Assembly (NCBI GenBank): GCA_031216445.1
Contig: CM062219.1
Span: 5,097,001 to 5,161,000 of the forward strand
Source of the DNA: Lateolabrax maculatus
Lineage: Eukaryota > Chordata > Actinopteri > Acropomatiformes > Lateolabracidae
Reading direction: 5' to 3'
DNA: 64,000 bases
The notes under the pieces are model-generated. The model saw only the letters and a list, made by a program, of their open reading frames with translations, did not search any database and was not told the origin of the DNA. Positions 9,876-23,700 of the stretch are shown here, piece by piece. Position numbers and translations under genes: made by a program. The stretch's first letter is position 1. Each line of letters starts with the position of its first letter.

Positions 9876-10990
9876 TCAAATGATGCAATATTCATCACTC
9901 ACACACACACACATAGACACACACAAACACACAAACATACAGGATTTGTCAGCATGCTCTTGCAAATAGGATTTAAAGAATAAAACTGTAATCTGTTAAG
10001 CAAAACCAACTACAGACAACCAGCCAAATAATGAAAGCACATACCATTAATCCACAACATGGTGACATTTTCACTAATCCTCCTCATGGGGAATTTTCAC
10101 AGTTTAGTTCTCTATATAAAAGACTGTTAGCTCTCGGGAGAAGCTGATCTACATTAAGTAACAGTGACCTCTGACCTTTCTTTGATTGGCCATGAATGGT
10201 ACCAGCCCCTTAATATAGCATCTGTTTCCAGCTGTTCTGCAGGTGCATGAATCATATTGAATATGTGACATAATTTACAGTGTTTGTTTCAGTGTTTTAT
10301 GTTTATATTGAACCAGTAACTTTAGAAGTATGCGTTTATGTTATGAATGGATTTTTGGTCCTTTAATCAGTCTGTGCCAATGCAGTTTTCTTGTCTTTGG
10401 AATATCATTATGATGCAAATAAGTGCAGATTTTTATAAACCATTTTATGATACATTTGTTTTCTTTGGCTTTTTTTCCCCTTAATATTACAACAATATTT
10501 TGTGGATTGCAGACTTTGTGTCAATTAAATCTTTTTTCCTCATCTTCTCTTTCTTCTGTGAATCCCTTTGTAACTACTGTTTTCTTGCTGTAATTTGCTG
10601 AATTTGCCAAGGCTCCAGTATCCACTCTGCTTTAGGGCTGTTGAAGTCAATTCAAGTTGTATGTCAACATTTAGAGAAATGTAATAAATGCATCCAATTA
10701 ATATAAATGACTTGTTTTCACCACGTTCAGAGAGCAGCACTACATATAGCTCCTAGTAAGGTGGATAAAGGGATTTGGTTGGGGATGTTGAAGGGGGACA
10801 CAAACACTGAAACATGGCATCCCCTGATTGCCTTCAGGTGCTGTCGGAAATAAATCCTACTGCTAAGCATACACCATTTGAAAGGGTAAATAGTACGGGT
10901 GCACACGAGTTCACTGACAATCCACTTATGAAATCAACAGATAAATACATTCACATTACTGGAGTCTGCTTTATGTGGCACTGGCGCCTC
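9876..10990. other. AT-rich spacer between the head-to-head CABYR-like gene and TTLL11
   Basis: The 5' side of the minus-strand CABYR-like gene and the distal promoter of TTLL11. It carries a TATA-like TATATAAAAG at about 10112 on the plus strand with no gene behind it. No exon was recognised. Confidence 0.45.
9898..9942. repeat. CA-rich microsatellite
   Basis: Imperfect (CA)n with ACATAGAC and AAAC interruptions, just upstream of the first exon of the CABYR-like gene. Confidence 0.85.
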
Positions 10991-11463
10991 GTTTCTACTT
11001 ATAGCTGAAGGGCGGTGAGTCGCGGAGCCACCCGCGTGTCCGGAAAGTCCGAGGTTACGAGGAGCTTCCGAAGGCAGCACCAGCTGGAGGGCCGGGCAAC
11101 GGGCGGCTCTGCCTTCTGCTGCCTGACAACACCGACGACAACACGGGGACACACGGAGACACAGGCGCGGAGACAGACACGGAGGACCGGGGACAGCAAC
11201 CCGCTCACCCGCCGCGAGAAAAAAAACTAGATTAACGGTGCCCCGTGAGGTAAAAGTCCGCCATGAGTTAAAAAAAAAAAAGAAGCTAGTGTCTCAACGG
11301 CACGGAAGCAGCCGTTAGCCACCTGCAGCGTGACGGGCCAACGGCGGGGCGGCGATGCGCCTCGGAGGGGCCAAGTCCCGGGCTGAGGACGCGAGGGCTG
11401 CCGCTGGCTGCCCGGTTCGGTGAGAGCCGCTGGCCTTTTTTTTTTTTTTTTAAATTTTCTTTA

Positions 11464-11497
<34 letters not shown>

Positions 11498-11715
11498 GTG
11501 TTATTATTGTGGCCAGCCGGTTAACGGCGTTGTGTACCCGTCGGCCGGTGAGCGGATGTGCTCGGTCACTCGCCGTGTTTCGCGGGGGAAACAGAAGCAA
11601 ATGGCTTCTTTCACTGTTTAAAAAAGCCATTTAAAATAGCAATGCGTGCGACGTTGTTCCGGAATAACGTCGGATTATCGCGCACCGCGGCGCTGCCGTG
11701 CCCTGCGCAGGCATA
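10990..11715 (+). promoter_or_regulatory. CpG-rich promoter and 5' UTR of TTLL11
   Basis: The sequence changes abruptly from AT-rich to GC- and CpG-rich at about 10985 and stays so through the first exon. There is no TATA box at a useful distance, as is usual for CpG-island promoters. The island is interrupted by a T-run and TTA repeat (11436-11498). The transcription start cannot be fixed from sequence alone. It may also serve the divergent CABYR-like gene, whose ATG lies about 1.3 kb away from the island edge. Confidence 0.6.
11436..11498. repeat. Poly-T and (TTA)n tract inside the CpG island
   Basis: About 16 T residues at 11436-11451 are followed by roughly 12 TTA/ATT units. It is strongly AT-rich within an otherwise GC-rich leader region and likely to vary in length between individuals. 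Confidence 0.85.
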
Positions 11716-14700
11716 ATGAGTGATCATTATGTGAAAGTCAAGGTTCAGCTCGAGCAGATGAAGTCATTTGGCGAGGATGAGGAGGAGGAGGGCGTGGGCA
11801 CAAAGGAGCAGGTGTGTCCCCCCCCGGCTTCCGTCCCGCCGGACCCCTCCGGCATCAGCGTGGCCGGACGGGACGCGTCCAACACCTCCATCACTTGCAG
11901 ACATAGGGGTAAAAATCGCAGCAAGCCCGGGAAAGACGACAGGAACTCGTGTGGCAAGCACATCTCGGATCTGTCCCTGCACGGGTCTGTGGTGTCTGGT
12001 CATGTTGGGAAAAACTTGAATAGACCAGGCCATGAGCGGACGCTGCACATCAGAGGGACTGGAAAGATACTGCAGGGCAAGTCGGAGTCCAATGGGAACT
12101 ATGTCACCGTGCATCCGTCCAAAAACGGCCAAGACACACGCCGTGAGGACGGGTTCAAGCTGGCAAGGAGGAGAAGACCAGTGACGGTGGACACAGCCAA
12201 AGCCAAAACCTCGCTGGAGGCGCTGAAGTTGAGCATCAAGCAGCTGAAGTGGAAAGAGGTGTGCTACATGAGAGTTTTGTTTCTTATTTTTTATGCTGTT
12301 CGCCCCACGTGCTGTGCAGGTTTTCTTCCCATGAAACACTAAGGTGCTGGATTAACAAAGCAGCGGTGCACAAACCCGATCCAGAGAAGGATCCCTGACA
12401 TCAGCTGCTCAGTGTTTCATTTGGATGACAACCAGCTTGGGCGTTGGTCACACGAATGTGCATGAATAAAAACCTCTGTCTGACCGTTCTCCAGCTATGT
12501 GCCATTAGGAATCATATGTTTGCAGTTTTTTTCTTGTAGCTAAGCACAACAACAGATCCCTTCAGTGATGTGGTTTGTCCTCTTTGGCTCGGGGGAGGTT
12601 TTGCATGGTGACTTTAGTCATTGAGGGGTCAGATAGAAAAAGAAAACCTGCATATGCATGGCTCTTAATGGCACAATCCTCTGGGGCTGAACAGTGTCTT
12701 AACATTCATAGTAATTTGTGACCCGTGACCTGACCACAAGATTCATGTATGTAGGCTACTGTAGACGGTTCAAAGTCAAGACAGTCATTGCCCTTAAGGT
12801 TTTGGCTTTCTCTTTCCATATTTCCTCTTGGTGTTGAGAAAGTCCAGAGGGTGTGATGAGCTGGATTTGGGTTGAAAACGTCACACATAAGCAAAGGCTA
12901 CCGGGAGTGTTTCTGTGCTTAGGAGGAAAGAAAAGAAAAGAGGCCAACAATGCACATTTCCTACAGGTCTGCACAGCGCAATTATAACCTCAGGTAACTT
13001 TTAATGGGAATTTAACAGTCGGTAAAAGACAATTAAATCTTAAGTGCTGCGTCCCATTAACATTACTGTGATGGATAGTTAAGACATTGTTCAAATCAAT
13101 GTAGTAATAATTAGAGTTGCCAGCATCCCCCTGGAAAACCTATTCTATCTGAACGGGGCTTAAGACTAGATTATGTAAACCTTTTTTTGTGTGTTTTTTT
13201 TTCTTTGTTACCCAGAATCTGAAACTTTATGAGAGGCAGTATCTCTGACAAAATGTGAATCACAAAGTTATATTTTCAGATGATGTTATGTGGTTGTAAG
13301 AAAATTTTGCACGCTTGAACTTGAAATTATTACTTTTTATTCTATGCAAAATTTGCACTTGTGAACACAGTGTGTTTAAATTAGTATTTTTATTAATCTA
13401 ATCTATGGAAACAGGTTATGAAAACAAAAAACCTTTATATTTATAGATGCAGCACCTTATGCACAGCTTACCAGCAGTTAGACGATCATTTAAATTCATG
13501 TATGTATAGTACTGTACTGAAGGTGTCCAGACTGATTGTCAGAAGGAGGTTGAATAGTGATAAATTAAGGGAGTGGATTCACAAAGACATGTGGGATTGT
13601 TTCTACTTGTCCAAACATAATATGTTGATGAATCCATCCATCCATTAAAATAGTATGGACAACTGTCATTGAGCATTCATTTATCTATAACATCAGTAAA
13701 AGTGGATCAGCATGGTTACTTTCTTGTCAGTACTAATGTGTATTTTAAGCTGCCAAATGCCCTTTGAGTTTTGTCCCAAATTTCTTATTTCTATGAGGAA
13801 GGGAAATTTGTTTTTGGCAGATCACACTAATCATGAGCACACTAATTGGAATTCTGAAGTGAGTTGTAAATTAACCTTCTAGCCTAAAGTACTGCTTTTT
13901 AATGGTTTCCATTAATACATATTTAAAGCTGCAGCGATCAGTCGATAAATTAATGGACAAATAATTAATTGGCAACTACTAGTTGTGAAAGTTATTTTTC
14001 AATCCAGAAAACTCTTTATTTGAACATTTAATGTTTCCAGCTTCTCATGGGAGAATTGGCTGTCTTTCCTGACCCTACATATTAGTAAATGTTTGAGTTT
14101 TGGACTGTTGCTGGGACAAAACATTTACTGAGCTCTAGAAGGATTTTCACTAGCAGTCACACGCATTTCCACTGTTTTCAGAGGTTTTACTGACCAAAAT
14201 AATCTGTAGAAATCGATAATGACGATAATTGTTAGTTGCAGCTCTAATTAAGAGTATGATGACTTGGTAACCTTTTTTGATTATTTTCTTCCAGTATCTT
14301 TGTTTGAAGAAGTCTGAAAACATGGCATGTTATTAATTAGGCGACAACATCACCTTTAACCCAGCCACAACCTGACAGAGTCCTCAAATGTATAAAATTA
14401 CAGTGGATGGATGTGGTTGAAAGTTGTTCTAAATGAAAAGCAACAACTTTAAAACATTTATGAGACGGCTAATTGATCCAGTCTATCTTAGTCCGAGCCA
14501 CAAACACCATCTGGTCCGTTTGAATGTGACGCAGCTAGTACCTGCTATCAGCCATTATTAACATGGTCTCCATTATGTATGAGAGGTAAAGAAGGGCAAT
14601 GTGAGGAGACCGGTGAAGTAAAGACTCTACTTATCACCGGTGACCACGCGATGACACTTAAACCCTTCCAGGTCCGGTATCGGAAACGGTAGACAGAAGG

Positions 14701-17700
14701 CTGATACATTACCATGCTTTGACCTCAGGGTCCACCCCCAACAAAGTCAAGGGTGCCATAGATCCTGTGCCATTTTGAAAGTACCTGTCAACGTCTTTGA
14801 ATGGTTTGAAACTCCAGTAGCCTTGCTGTATTTGACGGTCAATAATGAAATTAACACGGATTGGTGAAAGTCCCTTTAATGAGTTGGAACACATAGCAGT
14901 TCAGTAGGTTTACAGTACAGGATAGTGGATCCACGTTTGGAAAGTCTGAGGACATTTTAGCGACTGATGAGTTGTACATTTGGCTTTAAGGTCTACTTAC
15001 ATCCAAATTACTACGCCTTTACATCTGCAGTATTTTCTGGCCTGAGAGACCGCTGTTAACTGACTTTCAGCATATGGCAATCTCTTAAACAGTGGAAAAT
15101 GATTAGCCTTAAGCTCCTCTAATCCAATAGACTTTTAGTCCTCTTTGAGGCAGAGGGAGAATGGCAAGCCTCAGAGGCTGAGTGACAACTTTGAGGGTCT
15201 GAGTGACAGCATTAGATTAATAAGCGTGCATTTAATCACAGGTTTGGTATTTTGATAAGGATCCTACAGACTAAGTTGACATTTTGAATTGAAGCACATT
15301 CATTTTAAAAAGCCTGCCACTGAGAGGCAACCTTGTCTCATGGTTAGAAAATCATTCTTTGTATATCTGAAATTATACATGCTATTAACTGGAGGCAAGT
15401 AACCTATATGATATATCCATATATGGCAGTATTTTTGCCACACTAGTTAAAATTAAATACAAAATCCTTTGTCCAGAAGTCCACATCAATGGGTTGAACA
15501 TGGTCCATCAACGTCCATCTCTCCATACATACACAAGATGGCTATTTTTGATCTCTAGAAACTACTCAAATTAATTTGACCTCCTTCCCTGATGCGATTA
15601 GACAGTTATACGCTGGCATCTCTGTGGCAGTATTTATAGCAGGTCTTGGCTGTCGAGCAGGGTTTCCCTGTTTCACACGCTCGCATGTTAACTCATTAAT
15701 GAGATGCAACTCAACAGAGATCTGTCCTGTAGCTGGGCAGCGTCGCATGAGAGTACAATTTAGGAGCGGTGATAGAGTGATGTAACAAAGTTAAAGATAG
15801 ACTCTGTGACAATATTCTTCCCAGCTCAACGTTGATCTTTTGAAACTCAGATGTGTGCTGTGTCAAGTTGTAATATATTAACCATGGGTGGAAATCAGGG
15901 AGCGCAGCTTTAAAATAAATTATTCAGATCTGTTTCAGCATGTTATAAGGATGAAGAGTGCCCCCACAGACTCTAAAAAACAGTATAGAAAGACAGTAAA
16001 AAGCAATTACTGAGCAGTAAATTCATGTTACTGTCCTGTTTAGGACTGTACTCCTGTTTATACTGCATTTAGGTGACTGTAGGGGATAAACACAATCAGG
16101 ATATTAAGCTTTGTGGTTGATTTTCTAATACACATATAATCACAGAACAGAAAGCTTCTCTATTGTAACAGGGACAACCTTCCCATTAGTAGGAGCTGTA
16201 CTGCACCTGTATTGTACTGAAACAATGATGTTGATTAATGTTCTTGAATGGAGATTTGACAGCACAGGCACAGGAAAACATCCAACAACAGACCTCAACA
16301 GCTGATGAAATAGGTGCAGTGTTTCAATTTATACAAAGTGGACGGTGCGTTGATGCAGAGAAGTGAGACACAGCCGCGTGAGGAACAAATGTAATAGTGG
16401 AAGCTGTCCCAATAGATGTTTGTGTACTAGTCAGGGGTCCAAACACTTGTTAAATGTTTTTGTTTAAAAAAACTTGCTTAAGATAGTTTACTTCTGTCTG
16501 CTTTGATATGAGGTAGAATATTAAATTGATTGCACTCAATCTTTGAATGGAGTGGAGTTTGGTTACCTGGACATCGCACTGTGTAATATATCCTATCCTT
16601 TTGACTTCTTTGTAACAATATAATATGTGGGCAGGAGCAGAGGTGTAGAGGACAAAAAGCTGTATGGTGCCAGTAGGATTTCCAAGCTCTCTAAATCCTT
16701 TTATAGTATCACTTCCTCTCCTCTTTCCCAGCTCATCACAACAGAACATGCACTACTTACCATCTTTAGGCAAGATTATCCCTGCACTCTGGGATCACCA
16801 TAAGGACAAACACCTCACCAATGCCCTGAGTCATACTAACAGATCAAGCCTTCTCTCTCATTTACAGATGCAAAAAAGGATGTGTTTTTTTTAAATGATC
16901 GTGATGATCATCTTTTATTTCCCCCTTTCACTGTTCGATCTCCCTTTCTTCAGTTTCCTCTGGGAAGACGAGCAGCCTGTGATATCTACTGGCATGGCGT
17001 TTCCTTCCACGACAATGAAAATATCGTCTCAGGGCAGGTGAACAAGTTCCCAGGTATTTCACTGCTTCTGCCTCACTCCTCTCCTGTAACCCTCTGTTGA
17101 TGTAACGTTACACTGATGCTGTAAGTGGCGAGATGGCTTTATTTCAGCTTGCAGTACTTCATGTGTACTCATGATTCTGTAATCACAGCAGGAGGGATTT
17201 AGTTAAAGCCTTACTGATCCTCATTGGTCCAATGCTAACCTTTTCATGCCATGGCATTAATCATTACTTTAGAGGCTCTAGAGATTATTGTATTAGTAAG
17301 ACATGTACATCCAAATCTACATCACTGGAGTATCCTGTATGCATACTATATAATAATTGTGTCACTTGTGACCTTCTTACAAGGTCATGTCGTTCTTGAA
17401 TATTGGGAAGTCCTCCTGTAGATTGTATTTATTTTCCCAGAGCAATATCATTTCCTTTGAAGACTGCTCTCTAAGTGCATTTTTATTTCTATGTTACATG
17501 TTATTTACTTGCATTTATTGTATCTCTGAAACAGTGCTTTGTGCATTGCAGGAATGATTGAAATGCTGAGGAAGATCAACCTGAGTCGGGCAGTGCGGAC
17601 TATGCAGGAGTTGTTCCCAGAAGAGTACGACTTCTATCCCCGTTCCTGGATCCTGCCAGAGGAGTACCAGCAGTTTTCCACGCAGGTATAGTTGCATAAC

Positions 17701-20700
17701 TTCATAACGACAGCGATACTGGACATGATACATGGAACTGTTTCAGAAAAGGTTGCATTGACTGTAGTTCACAAGAATAAGATGACAGGGTATAGGTGAG
17801 TTACTGTGGAAAAAAGGACATTAAAAAAAAGTCAGGTGAAAGGGGAACTTGGCCAAAATGGCAGGTTAAAAAATTGTGGACAAAAAAAAAAAATCATGCA
17901 ACAGATAAACCAGTACAAAAAAATAAATAACAATACTAAGTACTAAGTACAATACTAATACTAACAATGGCTACGTGCCATTTAAGTCCCCCAATAGGCC
18001 ACTCATGTGACTCAGATCTGTGGAGCTGCGGGTCAGTTCAAAGCTGTGACAAGTTCACACTGGAGTCTGATATTGGTCACATTTAAAAAATGATATAAAC
18101 AGCCAAACAAGAAAAGTCGGATCTGAGCAATAAATTCAAACTGAGCACTAAGACCTTTTATGTGAATGTAGCTTAAGTGGCTGGAGCTGAAAACATGAAG
18201 GCCGTCTTTCACAGCTCCGCTCTTATATTTGGAACCAGCAGATTATGTCTTGTGACCCGAGATACTAAATGCAAGATGATTTCCCAGAATGGTTAAATAA
18301 AAGTTTACCAGTGACTCAGTCACAGTATGGAAAGAGATGGCCAGCCAGCTCTGGAAAGTAAGTCACAGTGTTTCTTTTCGCCATCTTGCTTCCTCTCAAT
18401 TTGTCATATTTTATCAATAAATACACAGATGCTCAGTGTCTTTACACTACCGCTCTCTTCTCTCTGTCCACCATTATACAGTAACTGCTCATCATGCTGC
18501 ATTGCAACAGTGATGTTCTTAATATATGGTCTGTTTAATCCTTATCGTATCATGTGCTCGCTTCACTGCTCGCTTTCCTTGAGGGGAAAAGACAGACTGT
18601 AACACATTTATGAATATGACCCTTTATAGTCATCTGGCACTCCTTAACACATGGTTGAATCTAGTAGGATTATCTTGTAGAGGAAATACAGTATTGAGTG
18701 AGTGTAGAGATATACGACAGGGAGAAAGATCTGTGAACAGAATTGGTGAAGAGTGAACATCCCTCAGCTGCTTTTCCCTGCTTGACTACAGTGATGAAGC
18801 ATATCAGAACCAGTTACCAAGTGTGCCATTCACCAACCAACCAACTGAATGCGTTCATCCAGATTTGTGTGTTAAATTCATCAATTTAGGAGGAAAGTTG
18901 ATGAGACAAGGAAAGAACCGTTTAAAATGATGTATTTTGTTATCTATTTGTTGTCTGTTTTTTCTCCATGCCATTTTAGATTAAGATTTCTATAAGTCAA
19001 TGCTATTCAGTCTAGTACTTATTTTGCAACATTCAGATTTCTAATCATATATAATTACAGGAAATCGGTGCTCTTTTATTTAGAAGAATGTGTGATGATT
19101 CTCTCCACTGAACCAAATAGTTAAACCAATTTCAGCAGGTGCCAGTTAAATTTCACTTCCTGTTATCAGTAGTAATATCAGTAAGGGGTTTCGGTTTTGA
19201 TCGCAATTGGTGACGTAATTGCATGGACAGATGGTCAATAGTTCTGATGTAAGGAAATCATATATAGCAACAATTTGTACATCCAGCAGGGGGCACCAGA
19301 ATATCACTATTTCCATTTCAATTTAGTTTACATCAAGCAAAACTGCTTCCCAGTAGAAAGAGCTTTAAACAAATCTTAAGCTTTTATTCAAAATGTTCTG
19401 TATGTCACAGAGTCAGTGAAAAGCCGTGAGACAGTACACGGCTTCGCTTTGACTTTGCATTTATAATATGCTTTTGGTTTGTTGATTTGCTAACATTTCT
19501 GAAGAAAAAAATGACACACAAAGATTGATGTTGTTTTAGCTTGTAGGTAGAGATGAATCCCCAATTAAGTGTGCAGTGTATTGTGAGACTTGTGCAAAAT
19601 AAGGATTAGGTAAAGCTTTGATTACTTCTATCTGGTTTATATAGATACAGTACCGCCAGGAGTTAGATAAGGGTATTTATTTAACCATAATGCACAGTAA
19701 GAGACTCATCGAGGATTCAATTCTGGAATTAAGGTAGCCACAATTGTTTTGATGTCCATGATTTCTTTTGTTAATTTTGGCTTAAGAACGCTGTGTCATG
19801 TTGTTCCTGCCAGTCTGTTTCTGCTGTAAACTACTACAGCTCTATAAAAGACAACAACATTACATATGACTCACCTTGTCCTTTCTCACTCCCTCCTCTG
19901 CTGTAGATTCGCATGGTGAAGGAGAACGATGCCACAGTGAATCCCACCTTCATTGTGAAGCCGGATGGGGGCTCTCAGGGGGACGGCATCTACCTCATCC
20001 GTGACCCTAGTGACCTTAAGCTCATGGCGGGTTCACAGGCCAAACAGGCTGTAGTCCAGGAGTACATCCACAGGCCGCTACTCATTGACAAGCTCAAGTT
20101 TGATATCCGCCTCTACGTGCTGATAAAGTCCATGGAGCCATTGGAGATCTACATTGCCAAGGAAGGCCTGACACGTTTTTGCACAGAGCCCTACCAGGTA
20201 GCCATGACAGTGCTAATGATGCCGGCAGGTTAACTTTGAAGCTTTTACGAGCATACACATAATTAAGGGTCACTCTTGTCCTGATTGTGTAGGAACCAAG
20301 CCAGAAGAACCTGAGCCATGTCTTCATGCACCTGACAAACTACTCCCTCAACGTCCACAGCGGCAACTTTGTCCACTCAGACAGCCAGAGCACAGGCAGC
20401 AAGCGCACTCTCTCCAGCGTGCTGTACAGGCTGGCAGCTAAAGGCGTAGACATCAAGAAAGTGTGGTCGGACATCATCGCTCTTGTCATCAAGACTGTCA
20501 TCGCCGTGGTGCCTGAACTTAAAGTCTACTATCATGCTGATATACCGCCTGGCAAACCGGGACCCACTTGCTTCCAGGTGGGTAGCGGGTAACACTGACC
20601 AGTAAGGGTGTAAACGAATAAGAATACATTATTCTCGGATATGCATGCATAATACTCTCTGAATAGATCCCAAAAACAGTAATATTCGCCCTCCTGCTCC

Positions 20701-23700
20701 TCCCCTTCCCTTTCATCTGTCAGTCGATTGACACAGTTTACCACAAACATCACAACAGTTATTCTCAGACATAACTCACTTAACTAAACACATAGACATC
20801 ACACACTGCTTCAATCAGTGGAATTCCCTCTTTACAGTAGTGTCAGAATCTCCAAAAATCTATTGAAGATAAACATCCATCCTTTATAACTTATAAAAAG
20901 GCGCTCTTTGTAACTTCAGATCTTCTCTCATAATCATTGGATTCAAGCCTTTTGCTACTGTAAAAGGTGATTGTTGTGTGCACAGTGTGAACAGGAACTG
21001 CCATATCCAAAACAGCAAAATATTTCATGATGCAGATTTACCAGAATGTGAACAAATAGGATATAGGGTAAAAACATGGTGGTGTACTTAGGTTTAAGTC
21101 AAATTTTTACCTCATGGTCCAATATAGAAGCCTGGCACTGTGCGTGATTTGACAGTAGACTGAAAACTGATGAGTTTGAAGTTAATGTGCATGCAATTGG
21201 GCCAAGTGAGCGTTTGAGAGTTTTTTGTCCAAAGCGTTCTCTTTTTTTTTTCAAACTACTTATTTTTATCTGGATCTCTTCCGTTTTTTAAAGAAAGTCA
21301 TGCAATAGGGCCGTCTGACTTGTTTTTTCCACTAACTTCTCATTCTATTTTCGCTATTGATTTCCACCTTGACCCTTAACAGTTACACAATTTCAACAAC
21401 TTCTGGTATAAGCCATGACCACTTCCGGCGTAAATCCGATACAAATACAGATAATACAGATATAATTTTGTGACAGATACAGGTAGTAGCTTTTTGTTAA
21501 ACCCCTGGTATACTTTATTCTAAAATAGAAATAAAAAGTATGTAATAAAGGATGTGTTTGTGTCTCAGATATTAGGTTTTGACATTCTGCTGATGAAGAA
21601 CCTGAAGCCAGTGTTACTAGAGGTCAACTCGAACCCCAGTATGAGAATAGAACATGAACAGGAGGTAAGACTGAATGTCAGCCTCAGTATTATCATAGTA
21701 TTATTGTCATTATTATTGACTGTGCTGCAATGAATATTTGTGTTTCAGGTGGCACCGGGAGTTTTTGAATACGTCCCTAGTCCGGTCGATGAAGAGGTCA
21801 AAGTGGGTGTGATCAGGGACACTCTGCGCCTTATGGACCCTGGCCATAAGAAACCTTCAATGTAAGTACACACACTTGTACACACACACACACACAGTTT
21901 GAAGTTGGAGTTCTTACATCTCCTTTCTTTGTCTGCTGTTCTTAAGAGTCCGCTCTTAAGGACATGATATCTTATTCTGCCCATCCCTCCTCAGAGCCCG
22001 ACTCTGCACCACTCAGCAGCTCTCCATAAGCCTGTTAAATGGAAAAATTAAATTCAGCTGAGCCGTGGTGGAAATTCACACATTACAGTACAAGTCTGGT
22101 GGCTCAGTCTCTCTGGCTGACTGGCCCTGTGTGGTGCCTGGCAATAAATCTCCTCTACCATTAGGGTTGGTGTTTTTTTTCTCCCCCTCTCAATCTGTTT
22201 TTCTTCTATGACAAGAAGATTTACTGTTTCTATTCTACCACCATCTCCATTTCTTGCCTTTTCTTCCTCTTTCTCTCCCTTTTCCCGCTTTCCCTCACCT
22301 CTTTCTTGCCGCCTCCCCAGCTAATCTTCTATATTAGATATTTGATCTGCTTTGTTCTGCAAGTGAGAGGGCTTTCTTCTCTGGGATAATGCCCACTTAT
22401 ATCCATGACCAGTAACATATTGATATAATGCACCTATAATATATTTAATCCACGTTCCTTCTGCATTGCTATATTTTTATCCAGCTAGAATAAGCAGAGC
22501 CCCATCTTGTACTTGTCAGTGAATGAATTACAATACAGTAAAATGTTGTATACACATTTATAATTCTGCTCCTTTTAGAGCCCTCTAATCCTTTATTTAA
22601 ATGTCCCTCATACTTTTCATGTTTACTTAGACCTCAGGCCCTGAGTTACCAGGGGTTACTTAAAGCCTTTATTTCTGTATCTTTACATTACACAATTTTT
22701 GACCTTGAACAATTGATCGATTACTCAATTAGTTGATCGACAACTGAAGCATTTTTATAATCAGTTACCATTTAAGTAATTTTTCAATCCAAAAATGTTG
22801 AGTTCCCCAGTGAGACTTTGATTTTCTTCTTTGTCTTATGTGATAATAAATGTAGTATCTTTGGGTTTTGGACTGTTGGTCTGACAAAATTTGCAACTTT
22901 GAGGATGTCACCCTGAGCTTTTGGAAATATGTGACAGGCCTTTTTTTTTTTTATTACTTTCTGACATTTTATAGACCATACAATTAATCAAGAAAATAAT
23001 CGGCAGATCATTCATAATGAAAACTACAGCTAGATCAATACATTGGCTTGCCTGATATTAGCTTATTTCAGATATAGTATTAATGTATATGTATGCTGAA
23101 AACAGAAATGGTAATTCAGAAACGGTGTCTCCAATAGATAGATTACCAGAAAGCAGTTAGAAGTTTATTTTTCAACTGAAAAATGCTCCACTCAGTACAT
23201 AATGTAGTCACATTTCTTTAATAAAACAAAATCAAAGAATCCTCATTGAAATTGTTTGTTTTTGTTACGTGTTTATGTAAAAAAGAAGACTAGTGGCTGT
23301 TAGAGCATTAATCTCAAATATCTGTATCACCACAAAAATCCAGAATCGGTCGAGCTATAATGAAAGTAATAGTTAGTTGCCGCCCAACACAGTTGACAAT
23401 TTTTTATGAATGACCCTTTTCATGTGATTTTTGAGTAGTATGTTATTGATTTAAAGAAGTAATTTTTGTTGTGTAAAGTCGTCAAAGTGTAGCTTTCAGT
23501 TATTTACACTTATATACAACAATCTTTAAATAATTTATAACATGACAACTGACTGTGAAGTCATCTCGCTCATTTCACTGTGTGTACATATTTCACTATT
23601 CTGCAGACACACACAGACACTTGATCTCCAGATTTTAAGCCACCTAAAGCCAATTAAGTAGTGGAAGAATATCATTATAAAATATCTCAGTATGAGAAAG

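Noticed and set aside
10112..10122. Plus-strand TATA box (TATATAAAAG) as a promoter
   Set aside because: No gene starts within a sensible distance; TTLL11 appears to use the CpG-rich region 900 bases further on.
11698..11715. Earlier in-frame start of TTLL11 at 11698
   Set aside because: The codon there is GTG. The ATG at 11716 has a good context and fits the expected protein start.
11764..12339. Minus-strand frame of 191 codons opposite TTLL11 exon 1
   Set aside because: A shadow of a GC-rich coding exon; no start context or family resemblance.
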